NCBI GenBank assembly: GCA_000381565.1
Contig: KB906724.1
Coordinates: 3,184,674 to 3,248,673 of the forward strand
Reading direction: 5' to 3'
DNA: 64,000 bases
Source of the DNA: Oxalobacteraceae bacterium AB_14
GTDB lineage: Bacteria; Pseudomonadota; Gammaproteobacteria; Burkholderiales; Burkholderiaceae_D
Shown: positions 37,938 to 46,533 of the stretch, piece by piece
How positions within the stretch are numbered: the first letter of the stretch is position 1
Layout of the letters: the number at the start of each line of letters is the position of its first letter
The notes under the pieces: generated by a model
What the model saw: the letters and a program-made list of their open reading frames with translations, nothing else
The model's database searches: none
Told to the model about the DNA's origin: nothing
Translations under genes and position numbers: made by a program

Positions 37938-38363
37938 ATGTCCGCCGCTTGGATTATCTTTAACCATGCATTACAGGAATTGGCCGGCCCGGGCGCGCAC
38001 GCGCAGCGCCTGTCGCGCGCCTGCAGTCCGTCGCTACAGACGCTCAAGTCCAGGGAGCTGCCGCAGGAAAGCCGCGCCGAGTTCGGCGCGCTGCTGCAAT
38101 TGATAGGCGCCGCCGGCATCTCGACGCCGGCCGACGTCGCCTTTCAGCTGGCCTCGCTGAGCGAAGGCCAGCTGGCGCTGGCGGCGGAAGCCATCCTGTC
38201 GATCTACGACCAGCTGACCCGCTATCAACCGCTGGCGACCCCGGTGGCCAGGCTGCGCATGAAAAAAGCCGTGGCCGACGCCAGTTCGCACATTGCCGCG
38301 GCGGCGTCGCGAGCGGCGCCGGCGCAGGAAGACAGTGCGGGCGAAATCTGCCGGCAGGCCTGA
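37938..38363 (+). CDS. Hypothetical protein coupled to a Crp/Fnr gene
   Basis: A 141-residue protein, helical and Ala-rich, starting MSAAWIIFNHALQELAG after a good ribosome site (GGGAGGGA). No family is recognised and there is no signal peptide or membrane segment. It follows the Crp/Fnr gene by 16 bases, so the two are very likely co-transcribed; a partner or modulator role is possible but unsupported. It is convergent with the next Crp/Fnr pair, 24 bases apart. Confidence 0.65.
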   Translation: MSAAWIIFNHALQELAGPGAHAQRLSRACSPSLQTLKSRELPQESRAEFGALLQLIGAAGISTPADVAFQLASLSEGQLALAAEAILSIYDQLTRYQPLATPVARLRMKKAVADASSHIAAAASRAAPAQEDSAGEICRQA

Positions 38364-38387
38364 CCGGCGCGGCCGCCGGGCGCGGCG

Positions 38388-39155
38388 CTAGGCCAGGCCA
38401 TCGGCCAGCCGGCGCAGCGCCTGCGGGTCGACGATCACGACCACGCGCCGGTTGATGGCGAGCAGGCCGGCGCGCTCGAACTGGTGCAGCAGGCGGCTGA
38501 CCGTCTCCGGCATCATGCCCAGGTAGTCGCCTATGTCCTGGCGCGTCATCGGCAAATACAGTTGCAGCCGCATCTGCCCGGATGCGCCGTGGTGCAAGGC
38601 CTGGGCCAGCAGGAACCCGGCCAGCTTCTGGTCCGCCCTGCCGTCGCGCACCAGCAACGCGCGCCACTGCTCGCGTACCAATGCCCTGCTCAACAGGCTG
38701 TCGAGCTGCGGCAGGATGTCGGCGTGCGCCAGATGGGCATGCGTCAGGCGCGGATAGGAAAACTCGCACAGTACGCAATTGGTCAGGGCGACCGCGCTGC
38801 AGCGCTGCGCCGCCACGCCGATGGTGTCGAGGCCCAGGATGTCGCCTTCCGCCTGAAAGCTGGCGACGCGCTGCACGCCCTGGTCCGACAGCTGATAGAT
38901 CTTGAACTGGCCGACCCGTATCGCATACAGCTTCGGCACCACCGCCTGATCCATCCAGTACAGATGCTCTCCGCGCGGCAGAAACACCCGGCGCCCGACC
39001 AGGCGGTCGATGACGCCGCAGTCCTGGTCGTCGAGCTCGCCCGGCACGCAATGGCGACGCACCGGGCAGTCAAGGCAGGATGGCGCCGCCGCGGCGGACC
39101 GGCGCCGCTGCGGCCAACGCAGCGATTGCAGCAGTTCCTGCTCGGGGTGCTTCAT
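38388..39155 (-). CDS. FNR-type oxygen-sensing transcription regulator (Crp/Fnr family)
   Basis: A 255-residue regulator. CLDCPVRRHC gives cysteines 27, 30 and 36 in the C-x2-C-x5-C spacing, and NCVLCEFSY supplies the fourth ligand. FNR landmarks LYAIRVGQFKIYQ and ILGLDTIG are present. The recognition helix MMPETVSRLLHQF carries the full E..SR signature, so this protein is the best match in the window for a reader of the classical TTGAT-N4-ATCAA box. It overlaps the upstream Crp/Fnr gene by four bases (ATGA), so two paralogues with and without a cluster site are made together. Confidence 0.93.
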   Translation of the reverse strand: MKHPEQELLQSLRWPQRRRSAAAAPSCLDCPVRRHCVPGELDDQDCGVIDRLVGRRVFLPRGEHLYWMDQAVVPKLYAIRVGQFKIYQLSDQGVQRVASFQAEGDILGLDTIGVAAQRCSAVALTNCVLCEFSYPRLTHAHLAHADILPQLDSLLSRALVREQWRALLVRDGRADQKLAGFLLAQALHHGASGQMRLQLYLPMTRQDIGDYLGMMPETVSRLLHQFERAGLLAINRRVVVIVDPQALRRLADGLA

Positions 39156-39877
39156 GCGGCCAGACGATCGCCGGCGGCAAATTCGGCCACCGCGCGTTCG
39201 CTGCCGGCGATGCGGCAGAGATGGGGCCAGTCGCACACGGTAATCAAGCGGTGGTCCGTCAGGATCGCGCCCTCGGCGCAGAGCCGCGCCAGGCTCCGGC
39301 TGACGCTCTCGGCGGTCAGCCCCAGATACTGGGCGATGTCGACCCGCGCCATCTGCAGCCGGAAGCTGCGCGCCGAGTAACCCGCCGCGCTGAAGCGGCG
39401 CGACATATTGAGCAAGAACGCGGCGAGGCGCTGGTCGGCGCCGCTGCAGCGTAGCATCTGCGCTAGGTTGCGCACTTGCGCGCCGGCGTCGCTGAGCAGT
39501 TCGTGCAGCACCAGATGGGCCTGCGCCAGCTGCAGGAATGGCACCTCGTAGACCTCGCTGTCCTCCAGCGCCACGGCCTGGCAACGATGCACCCGCAAGC
39601 CGAGCGCTTCCAGCGCCAGAAATTCCTTGTTCATCTGAAATCCGGTGATGCGCAGGCTGTCGCCGAGGTCGACCCTGCAGGTCTTGAAGGCGCCGTAACG
39701 CACCACGTACAGCACCTCCTTGACGGCGTCGCCGCAATGGTACAGCACGCCGTTGCGGGCCACGCGTATGCGCCGCCCCGGCAGCGCGTCGCGCCCGTCG
39801 GCGCCAGCGCCGAGCCATTTTTTCGGCAGCGCCGGCGGCGCGCCGGCAGCGGGCGGATTGGGTGGTATGAGTTTCAA
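39152..39877 (-). CDS. Crp/Fnr-family regulator without iron-sulfur cysteines
   Basis: A 241-residue regulator with FNR-like core (LYVVRYGAFKTCRV, FLALEALGLRVHRCQAVALEDSEVYEVPF) and DNA-binding part (MARVDIAQYLGLTAESVSRSLARL). The N-terminal cysteine cluster is absent and the fourth ligand position is tyrosine (SEVYEV), so it cannot bind an FNR-type cluster. The recognition helix keeps E..SR and should read TTGAT-type sites. It is the first gene of a two-gene operon with the FNR-type gene at 38388. An inverted repeat lies 55 bases upstream. Confidence 0.9.
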   Translation of the reverse strand: MKLIPPNPPAAGAPPALPKKWLGAGADGRDALPGRRIRVARNGVLYHCGDAVKEVLYVVRYGAFKTCRVDLGDSLRITGFQMNKEFLALEALGLRVHRCQAVALEDSEVYEVPFLQLAQAHLVLHELLSDAGAQVRNLAQMLRCSGADQRLAAFLLNMSRRFSAAGYSARSFRLQMARVDIAQYLGLTAESVSRSLARLCAEGAILTDHRLITVCDWPHLCRIAGSERAVAEFAAGDRLAA

Positions 39878-39931
39878 GTTGTCCTCGTGGGGTCGTGGTC
39901 GTAGCCAGCCACCGGCAGCGTCTGGCAGATA

Positions 39932-39953
39932 CTGGAATGCTAAAGACTTCCAG
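39932..39953. promoter_or_regulatory. Inverted repeat upstream of the Crp/Fnr pair
   Basis: CTGGAA and TTCCAG are perfect 6-base arms around a 10-base spacer, 55-76 bases before the start of the first Crp/Fnr gene. It could be an operator; it does not match the FNR consensus. Confidence 0.35.
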
Positions 39954-40016
39954 CCCCGGCGCCCATGATGATTGTCACTTTAACGCCAAGCGGCCCGTCA
40001 CCGCCGGCAGCGGGGA

Positions 40017-40736
40017 CTACAGGACATGCGGCGGCAAATTCCCCGGCTGCGGATCAGGCCCGTGCCGGTCGTCGCGGCGGCGGTCGTCGCCGCTGTGGCG
40101 CCGCTCGCGCGCCAGCGGGATCGCGACATGCAGCACCACGCCGCCGGTCGCGACCGTAGCGATGCGCAGCTGCCCGCCGAGCATGGCGGCGCGTTCGCGC
40201 ATGCCCAGTATCCCATGGCGGGTGCCGGCATCCGCGCCGGACCGGGCCAGGCCGACGCCGTCATCGATGACCGTCAACTCCAACTGCTGCGGCGACTGCG
40301 CCAGCACCACCGTGACGTTGCTGGCCCGCGCATGGCGCACGATATTGTTCAGCGACTCCTGCAGGATGCGGAACATCGCCATCTTGCAGCGCGCATCGAG
40401 CTCGACCGGGGCACCGGTCACCCGCAATTTGCAGGCCAAGCCGCTGCGCAGGCGAAATTGCTGCAGCTGCCATGCGCATGCGTCGGCCAGCGCCTGGTCA
40501 AGCACCACCGGGTGCAGATCGTTGATGATCATACGGACGCTGCCCAGCGACTGGTCCAGCCGCGCCAGCCCCTCCCGCAGCAGCGCCTGCGCCGGGTGCT
40601 GGCAGGCGTCGAACTCGCGCTGCAAGCGCACCAGGTCCATGCGCAACACCAGCAGCCCCTGTCCCACTTCGTCATGCAGCTCGCGCGCGATGCGCGCCCG
40701 CTCTGCTTCCCTGGCGTCTTCCAGCTCGCTGCGCAT
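40017..40736 (-). CDS. Cytosolic histidine kinase, NarX/HisKA_3 type, without sensor domain
   Basis: A 239-residue kinase. The phosphoacceptor helix is ERARIARELHDEVGQGLLVLRMDL (His near residue 21), followed by the ATPase domain with N-box ESLNNIVRHARAS and G-box DDGVGLARSGADAGTRHGILGMRERAAMLGG. There is no membrane segment, PAS, GAF or HAMP domain before the His-box, and no response regulator gene is adjacent. It must take its signal from another protein or from cytosolic partners not visible here. The ATG at 40736 follows a run of six G. It is divergent from the sensor GGDEF-EAL gene. Confidence 0.85.
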   Translation of the reverse strand: MRSELEDAREAERARIARELHDEVGQGLLVLRMDLVRLQREFDACQHPAQALLREGLARLDQSLGSVRMIINDLHPVVLDQALADACAWQLQQFRLRSGLACKLRVTGAPVELDARCKMAMFRILQESLNNIVRHARASNVTVVLAQSPQQLELTVIDDGVGLARSGADAGTRHGILGMRERAAMLGGQLRIATVATGGVVLHVAIPLARERRHSGDDRRRDDRHGPDPQPGNLPPHVL

Positions 40737-40828
40737 ACGTCCCCCCAAGATAGTCGTGGCTATACTGTATCCGCTTTCCTGCGTGCCGCGCCCTGCTCAT
40801 TATCATTTCTCCCGCGTACGGCGGCGGC

Positions 40829-40842
40829 GTGACAGTGATCAA
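40829..40842 (+). promoter_or_regulatory. FNR-like box between histidine kinase and GGDEF-EAL gene
   Basis: GTGAC-AGTG-ATCAA matches 8 of 10 FNR positions and closely resembles the box at 9720. It lies 62 bases before the GGDEF-EAL start. The only nearby -10 candidate is CACACT at 40864, which is weak. Confidence 0.35.
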
Positions 40843-40903
40843 GGCCAAGCCGCCACAGGCAGCCACACTGGAGCCTTCGTCGCGCGCCGTTGATAAGGGT
40901 CAC

Positions 40904-43900
40904 ATGAACGCCTACACCATACGAAGTGCCCTCGGCGGCGTCGTCGCGACGCAGGTACTGGCGGCGTTGGCAGCCGGCGTGGCCTTGTCCTGTTGCGCCT
41001 ATCTGGCCGAGCGCACGCTGGTCAGTGAGCAAGCGCAGCAGGCGGCGCGTTCGCTGCAGCGCGATATCGACGCCGAGTTCGACGCTTACCAGACCCTGGC
41101 CAGCACGCTGGCCGCCGCGCCGGCGCTGCGCCTGCACGACTGGTGGTCGTTTCAGCAGCAGGCGCAGTGGGCGCTGCGGCACAGCAAGGCCAGCAATGTG
41201 CGCCTGGCCACTGCCGCCGGCCAGCAGCTGGTCAATACAACGCGGCCGTTCGGCAGCAGCCTGCCGGGCGCTCCGGACCCCGCCGTGCCGGCGCGCGCCG
41301 CCGCCAGCGAACAGCCGGTGATTTCGGACCTGTACCTGGACACGGCCAGCGCCGCCCATACCATGAGCGTCTGCGTGCCGGTGTGGGAAGACCACCGGCT
41401 GGCGTACTTCATCGATGTCGGCGCGGCCGCGACGCGCTTCTCGGCGATGCTGGCGGCGCGCGGGCTGCCGCCCGCCTGGCGGGTCACGGTGCTGGACGGC
41501 CGCGGCACGGTGGTCGCCCGCAGCAGCGAGGAACGGGAGCGGGTGGGAAAGAAGGCCGCGCCGGCGCTGCTGCGGGCGCTGCGCGACCAGGCGGCGAGCG
41601 CGCCGCTCGCCATCACCGACGGCGACCGGCGGGTGTTTCAGTTTGGCAGCCGCTCGCCGGCCAGCGGCTGGAGCGTCGCCATCGGCGTGCCGGTGGCCGT
41701 TGTCCAGGCGCGGCTGTGGAGCATGCTGGCGCTGACCCTGGGCGCGGCCATGCTGCTGGCGGGCCTGGGCGCATGGCAGACCAGCGTCCGCGGCAAGGCG
41801 CTGCGGCAGGCGCTCGACGACCTGCACACGCTGGCGCTGGCGCTGGCGAGCGGCCGGGCGTCGACGATACGCCCGCTGAGGCTGACCGAGGCGCGCCGGG
41901 TGGCGCGGGCGCTGGCAAGGGTCGCGCTCAAGATGGACAATATGGACCTGGCGCACGGCGCGGCCGACGCGGCGCGGCACCAGGCCACCGCCGACCTGGA
42001 GGCGCAGGTGCACGCGCGCGCCGCCGAACTGAAGCAATCCCAGCACCTGCTGGCCGCCATCATCGAATACATGCCGGCCATGGTGTTCGTCAAGCGGGCA
42101 GACGATCTGCGCTACCTGATGCTCAACCGCGCCGGCGAACTGCTGCTGGGCCTGCCCAGGGCACAGGTGATACGGCGCAACGATATCGATCTGCTGGGCA
42201 CGGGACAAGGCGAGCTGCGCATGGCGACCGAGCGCCGCACGCTGGCCTCCGAACAGGCGGTGGAGATCGACGAAGAGCCGATCCGGCTGCCGTCGGGCGC
42301 GATCCGCTACCTGCGCACGCGCCGCTTCGCGCTGCGCGGCGGCGACGGCAAGGCCACCTACTTGCTGGGCATCTCGCTCGATATCACCGACAGCAAGCAC
42401 GCGGCCGAGCAGTTGCGCATTGCCGCCGTCGCCTTCGAGTCGCAGGAAGCCATGCTGATCACCGACAGCCACAACATCATCGTCCGCGTCAACCAGGCGT
42501 TTTCCGCCAGCAGCGGCTACGACGCCAGCGAGGTGATCGGCCGCAGCCCGAAGTTGCTGCAATCGGGACGGCACGATGAAGCGTTCTTCACCGACATGTG
42601 GAACACCATCCACCACAGCGGTGCGTGGCAGGGGGAGTTGTGGGACCGCCGCAAGAACAACGAGATCTATCCGACCTGGACCACGATCAGCGCGATCCGC
42701 GATCCGCAGGGGCGCATCTGCAACTACGTGTGCGCCCAGACCGACATCAGCGCGCGCAAGCAGGCCGAGGAGGAAGTCCGCCAGCTGGCGTTCTTCGATC
42801 CGCTCACCCGCCTGCCGAACCGGCGGCTGCTGCTCGACCGCTTGCGTCACGTGATCGGCAACGCCAAGCGCAACGGCAAATTCAGCGCCCTGATGTTCAT
42901 CGACCTGGATAATTTCAAGCTGCTCAACGACACGCTGGGCCACGACCAGGGCGACCGCCTGCTGCAACAGGTGGCCGAACGCCTGCCCGGCTGCGTCCGC
43001 GCCGGCGACACGGTGGCCAGGCTGGGCGGCGACGAGTTCGTCGTGGTGCTGGAGGAACTCAATACCGACAGCCGGGAAGCTGCGCTACATGCCCAGGCGA
43101 TCGGCGAAGACATCCTGGCCGAACTGAACCGTCCCTATCAGCTGGCCGGTCGCACTTGCCGCAGCTCGCCCAGCATCGGCGTCACCATGTTCTCCGATCA
43201 CAATGTCAGCGTCGACGACCTGCTCAAACGCGCCGACCTGGCGATGTACCAGGCCAAGAAACACGGGCGCAACATGTTGCGCTTCTTCGAGGAGAGCATG
43301 CAGATCGTGGTCAACACCCGCGTCCAGCTGGAGCATGAGCTGCATGAGGCGCTCAGCGATGGCCAGTTCGAACTGTATTACCAGGCCCAGGTCGATCACG
43401 CCAACCAGGTGACCGGGGCCGAGGCGCTGCTGCGCTGGAACCACCCGCTGCGCGGTACCGTGGAGCCCGAGCAATTCATCGGGCTGGCCGAGGATACCGG
43501 CTTCATCCTGCCACTGGGGCAATGGGTGCTGCAACAGGCCTGCGCCCAGTTGAGCATCTGGCGCGGCCTGCCCGCCCTGGTCAGCCTGAGCATCGCAGTC
43601 AACATCAGCAGCCGCCAGTTCCTGCAGACCGACTTCGTCGAGCAGGTGCTGCACATCGTCGAGCGCAGCGGCGCCGACCCGCGCAAGCTCAAATTCGAAC
43701 TGACCGAGAGCATGCTGCTGGAAAATCTCACCGACGTCATCGGCAAGATGGATGTGCTCAAGTTGCATGGCATCCGTCTTTCGCTGGACGACTTCGGCAC
43801 CGGCTACTCGTCGCTGTCCTACCTGAAACGGCTGCCGCTCGATCAGCTCAAGATCGACCGCAGCTTCGCTTGCGACATCCTGAGCGCGCCCAACGACGCG

Positions 43901-44098
43901 GCCATCGCCCGCATCATTGTGGCGCTGGGCCAGACCCTGGGGCTGTCGATCATCGCCGAAGGCGTCGAGACGGAGGCGCAGCGGCACTTTCTGGCCGCGC
44001 TGGACTGCCGGCTGTACCAGGGCTATCTGTTCAGCCGGCCGCTGCCCGAGCAGGACTTCCGGCGCTTCGTGCACACCAGGCTGGCGCCGGCGCCCTAG
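40904..44098 (+). CDS. Membrane sensor PAS-PAS-GGDEF-EAL protein (c-di-GMP turnover)
   Basis: A 1064-residue protein. A membrane segment (about residues 8-30), a periplasmic Cache-like sensor domain to about 265, a second segment at 270-290, two PAS domains (about 375-500 and 505-620), GGDEF at residue 708 with the inhibitory RAGD site five residues before it, and an EAL domain with EAL at 840, LDDFGTGYSSL and DQLKIDRSF. All catalytic landmarks of both activities are intact. It would make or degrade c-di-GMP in response to a periplasmic ligand and so control exopolysaccharide and motility. The ATG at 40904 follows AAGGGT; a GTG 75 bases upstream is the alternative. Confidence 0.92.
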   Translation: MNAYTIRSALGGVVATQVLAALAAGVALSCCAYLAERTLVSEQAQQAARSLQRDIDAEFDAYQTLASTLAAAPALRLHDWWSFQQQAQWALRHSKASNVRLATAAGQQLVNTTRPFGSSLPGAPDPAVPARAAASEQPVISDLYLDTASAAHTMSVCVPVWEDHRLAYFIDVGAAATRFSAMLAARGLPPAWRVTVLDGRGTVVARSSEERERVGKKAAPALLRALRDQAASAPLAITDGDRRVFQFGSRSPASGWSVAIGVPVAVVQARLWSMLALTLGAAMLLAGLGAWQTSVRGKALRQALDDLHTLALALASGRASTIRPLRLTEARRVARALARVALKMDNMDLAHGAADAARHQATADLEAQVHARAAELKQSQHLLAAIIEYMPAMVFVKRADDLRYLMLNRAGELLLGLPRAQVIRRNDIDLLGTGQGELRMATERRTLASEQAVEIDEEPIRLPSGAIRYLRTRRFALRGGDGKATYLLGISLDITDSKHAAEQLRIAAVAFESQEAMLITDSHNIIVRVNQAFSASSGYDASEVIGRSPKLLQSGRHDEAFFTDMWNTIHHSGAWQGELWDRRKNNEIYPTWTTISAIRDPQGRICNYVCAQTDISARKQAEEEVRQLAFFDPLTRLPNRRLLLDRLRHVIGNAKRNGKFSALMFIDLDNFKLLNDTLGHDQGDRLLQQVAERLPGCVRAGDTVARLGGDEFVVVLEELNTDSREAALHAQAIGEDILAELNRPYQLAGRTCRSSPSIGVTMFSDHNVSVDDLLKRADLAMYQAKKHGRNMLRFFEESMQIVVNTRVQLEHELHEALSDGQFELYYQAQVDHANQVTGAEALLRWNHPLRGTVEPEQFIGLAEDTGFILPLGQWVLQQACAQLSIWRGLPALVSLSIAVNISSRQFLQTDFVEQVLHIVERSGADPRKLKFELTESMLLENLTDVIGKMDVLKLHGIRLSLDDFGTGYSSLSYLKRLPLDQLKIDRSFACDILSAPNDAAIARIIVALGQTLGLSIIAEGVETEAQRHFLAALDCRLYQGYLFSRPLPEQDFRRFVHTRLAPAP

Positions 44099-44427
44099 CG
44101 CGCCGGCCGCGGAGCATGGCGCGCAAGTCTTGTGCCGACAACGGCGCCAGCAACAAACGCCGCGCTTCGAAATAAAATGCGCCTTCGGCCAGCGCGACGT
44201 GGATTTCGATGGTCTGACGGTCGCGCGACGATGGCGCCGTGCGCTGGCTTCATCGCTCGTTCCCTTAACTTGAAATTACAGAGATTGGCTCGCACGGGCA
44301 TCTCCACATGCAAGCCGCCTATTGATAAATCAGCTATTAGTAGTTACTATTGACTTGTAGCTAAGAATCGAAGCAATCCTCTGATCCTCCAGCCCTGGCC
44401 CGATGTCGATACTTTTGAAATCAAAAT
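44099..44427. other. Intergenic region, 329 bases
   Basis: No gene is supported. The second half (44260-44420) is AT-rich and holds TTGACT at 44350 and several TTGAT/ATCAA half-sites, but no complete box or promoter pair that I would call. Confidence 0.5.
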
Positions 44428-45132
44428 ATGCCGAACATTGCCGGAGAAAAACAGTGCGAACGCTGCCCGCATCCCCTGCTCTGCCTTGATCCGCAAGACA
44501 CGCCCGGGCAGGCCGACAAACGCATCCGTGTGGCGCGCAACCAGGCGCTGTATCGCGTCGGCGACGCGACCGGCCATCGCATCTACAGCATCCGCGCCGG
44601 CAGTTTCAAGCTGCAGGGGCCTGTACCCTACCGCGCCGCGCCCCAGGTCATCGACTTCCTGCTGGCGCCGGACGTTCTGGGACTCAATGAAATAGGCATT
44701 GAGCGCCATGCCTGCAGCGCGATCGCCCTCGAGGAAAGCGTGGTCTGCTGCATCCGCTGGGATCGCGGCGGCGCTGCGCGCGGACAGCCGCAACGACGTG
44801 CCGCACAACATGCGCTGCTGGCCGCGGACCTGCGCCGCCAACAGCGCACCCTGTTGACGCTGCAAGCGATACGGGCGGATAAGCGCCTGGCCGCGCTGTT
44901 GCTGCAACTGTCCCAAGTACATCACGGCAACGGCTGTTCCGCCAGTCGCTTCCACCTTCCGCTGTCGCGCAACGACATCGCCGGCTACCTGAGCGTCACG
45001 CCGGAATTCGTCGGACGCCTGTTCGACCAGTTGGCGCGCGAGGGCCTGTTGACCAGGGACAGGCGCGACATCACGCTGCACTGCCTGACAGGTATCGCCA
45101 AGCTCGCCGGCGGCAGAGCGGCGCGGACTTGA
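44428..45132 (+). CDS. FNR-type regulator (Crp/Fnr family) with altered recognition helix
   Basis: A 234-residue protein. CERCPHPLLC gives cysteines 10, 13 and 19 with FNR spacing, and SVVCCIRW supplies the fourth ligand. The recognition helix reads SVTPEFVGRLFDQL: glutamate and arginine are kept but the serine of E..SR is glycine, so specificity may be relaxed. The effector domain is shorter and more divergent than in the other family members here (AAPQVIDFLLAPDVLGLNEIG). The ATG at 44428 has no good ribosome site, so the start is less certain. Confidence 0.85.
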   Translation: MPNIAGEKQCERCPHPLLCLDPQDTPGQADKRIRVARNQALYRVGDATGHRIYSIRAGSFKLQGPVPYRAAPQVIDFLLAPDVLGLNEIGIERHACSAIALEESVVCCIRWDRGGAARGQPQRRAAQHALLAADLRRQQRTLLTLQAIRADKRLAALLLQLSQVHHGNGCSASRFHLPLSRNDIAGYLSVTPEFVGRLFDQLAREGLLTRDRRDITLHCLTGIAKLAGGRAART

Positions 45133-45220
45133 CGCCGAGCCGGCGGCATTCGGCCGCAGCGTAGCGCGCGCTACTGGGACGGGTTGTGGCCGCCAGCGCC
45201 TGCTGCAGCGGCTGCGATTG

Positions 45221-45412
45221 CGGATAGCTCACCTTGCCAGCGGCGCTATCGTGCGGCGACAGGCCACGCCCAAAGCAGGCATGCGTCATAGCCGCGCGGC
45301 CATAAGCCGGGATAATCAGCACGCCCTTGGACTGCCGCAGCCATTGCCGCATGCGCGGCTCGGCTTCCAGTTGACGCACCACGGCAAGGGCGTCATCAAC
45401 GCGCCGGACAGC
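45221..45412 (-). pseudogene. Remnant of a SYLF (Ysc84-like) lipid-binding domain gene
   Basis: The minus strand reads VDDALAVVRQLEAEPRMRQWLRQSKGVLIIPAYGRAA, matching the start of SYLF domains (repeated DDA..V, then AKGVLI.P). The usual glycine-rich continuation is missing and the frame runs into unrelated sequence, so only a fragment remains. No start codon or ribosome site fits. The rest of 45133-45572 holds nothing else I can support except a possible promoter at 45483-45533. Confidence 0.4.
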
Positions 45413-45482
45413 GCGCTGCGCCGACCTAACGTGGGGCCAGACCCCGGCATTGTCCTTGCGCGGGACAGAAACGATCGGACAC

Positions 45483-45533
45483 TTGATCTGCCACACGTTG
45501 GCGGCCGCCGCGGCGCGCAAACACAGGTAGGGT
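45483..45533 (+). promoter_or_regulatory. Weak candidate for the box-N31-(-10) promoter
   Basis: TTGAT-CTGC-CACAC (45483-45496), then 31 bases, then TAGGGT (45528-45533), upstream of the small gene at 45573. The box resembles that of the BON gene but the -10 is poor. Confidence 0.25.
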
Positions 45534-45572
45534 AGGCACTCCCGGCAACGACCGGAATAACTGGAGACAGAC

Positions 45573-45818
45573 ATGAACAAAGCCTTCCGGCATATGCTGA
45601 TCTGCCATGAACTGCTAGAGCGCGAATCGCTGTCGGCGGCGCAGGCCTATTGCCTGCGGCAAGGCGTTGAGCCGCCGCCTGTGAGCCGCAACGACCAGCA
45701 CCTGGCGACCGACACGCTGGGCGACTATGGCTGGTGGGTCAAGCGACTCAAGATGCGCAAGGCGCGCACCCGCCGTGACAATCGCGGCGATCGGGCCCCA
45801 CTTGATGCAAGTCAGTAA
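45573..45818 (+). CDS. Small hypothetical protein
   Basis: An 81-residue protein beginning MNKAFRHMLICHELLERESLS after CTGGAGACAG. It has a plausible protein composition (DYGWWVKRLKMRKAR near residue 50) and an Arg/Asp-rich end. No family is recognised and there is no signal peptide. Its last codons contain the FNR-like box of the downstream phasin-like gene. Confidence 0.55.
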   Translation: MNKAFRHMLICHELLERESLSAAQAYCLRQGVEPPPVSRNDQHLATDTLGDYGWWVKRLKMRKARTRRDNRGDRAPLDASQ

Positions 45819-45852
45819 GCACCAGCGCCTGCGCCAGCAACACACCTACATT
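45802..45852 (+). promoter_or_regulatory. Predicted phasin-like gene promoter with FNR-like box 31 bases from the -10
   Basis: TTGAT-GCAA-GTCAG (45802-45815), exactly 31 bases, then TACATTGA (-10 TACATT at 45847-45852). It duplicates the layout of the first phasin-like gene (11236-11286); distances to the start codons are 60 and 64 bases. The box overlaps the stop codon of the preceding small gene. Confidence 0.65.
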
Positions 45853-45906
45853 GAAGGTCCATCCGCCACCTCGACGCCATGGCGTCGACTACCGAAGGAG
45901 AATAGC

Positions 45907-46419
45907 ATGGAGTCCGCAGCAGACATTCCAAGCAACACCGCGACCGATGAACAGCCCGACCGCCAACTGCGCCACTTTAACCGCCTGGCACGACAGGCCG
46001 TCGATTGCGGCGCGCGGATCGCCAAACTGAATACGCGCTTCGCCCGCGAAATGACGCAGAACCTGCTTTCGGCGATACCGGGAGCACTGCATCACAACGG
46101 CACGCCTGCAGTCCCCACGGCGCCGCTGTCGGGCCTGGACGCCTACATCGCCGACGTCGCCAGCATCAGTATCGACATGCAGACAGCCTTACGCACCTGG
46201 ATGGAAGCCTTGCTGGCAGACCACATCAGGCATGCGCTGCCATGGCTGCCGCCGTACCCGGCCGGCGCGTGCAGCCCGCTGCAATGGGATTCGTCCTCGG
46301 CGGAGCGGGCGCCGCCGCTGTGGTCCGACCAGATCACACAACCGGCCAGGACGGCAGCCCGCGCCACGCCATCGGACCAGCGCAGCGCGACGGGCAGCAT
46401 ACACGATCGACGCAATTGA
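45907..46419 (+). CDS. Phasin-like protein
   Basis: A 170-residue helical protein related in layout to the one at 11345: RQLRHFNRLARQAVDCGARIAKLNTRFAREMTQNLL at the N-terminus, then LDAYIADVASISIDMQTALRTWMEALLADHI, and a low-complexity tail. Phasins coat polyhydroxyalkanoate granules; a granule role is inferred from the pattern, not from a firm match. The start follows GAAGGAGAA. Its promoter nearly duplicates that of the other phasin-like gene. Confidence 0.6.
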   Translation: MESAADIPSNTATDEQPDRQLRHFNRLARQAVDCGARIAKLNTRFAREMTQNLLSAIPGALHHNGTPAVPTAPLSGLDAYIADVASISIDMQTALRTWMEALLADHIRHALPWLPPYPAGACSPLQWDSSSAERAPPLWSDQITQPARTAARATPSDQRSATGSIHDRRN

Positions 46420-46533
46420 GCGGCCGCCAACGGCCCGGCCTTTCCAGGCCCCTGCTTTGCCAGGGCGGGGCGCCGGCGCCGCCTGCTGTTTGATCGCTTC
46501 CCGGTTCTTCGTCTCGATGGCGGCTATCGTGTG

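Noticed and set aside
44317..44340. FNR box at TTGATAAATCAG upstream of the 44428 regulator
   Set aside because: The half-sites are spaced by two bases instead of four and no -10 follows at a usable distance.
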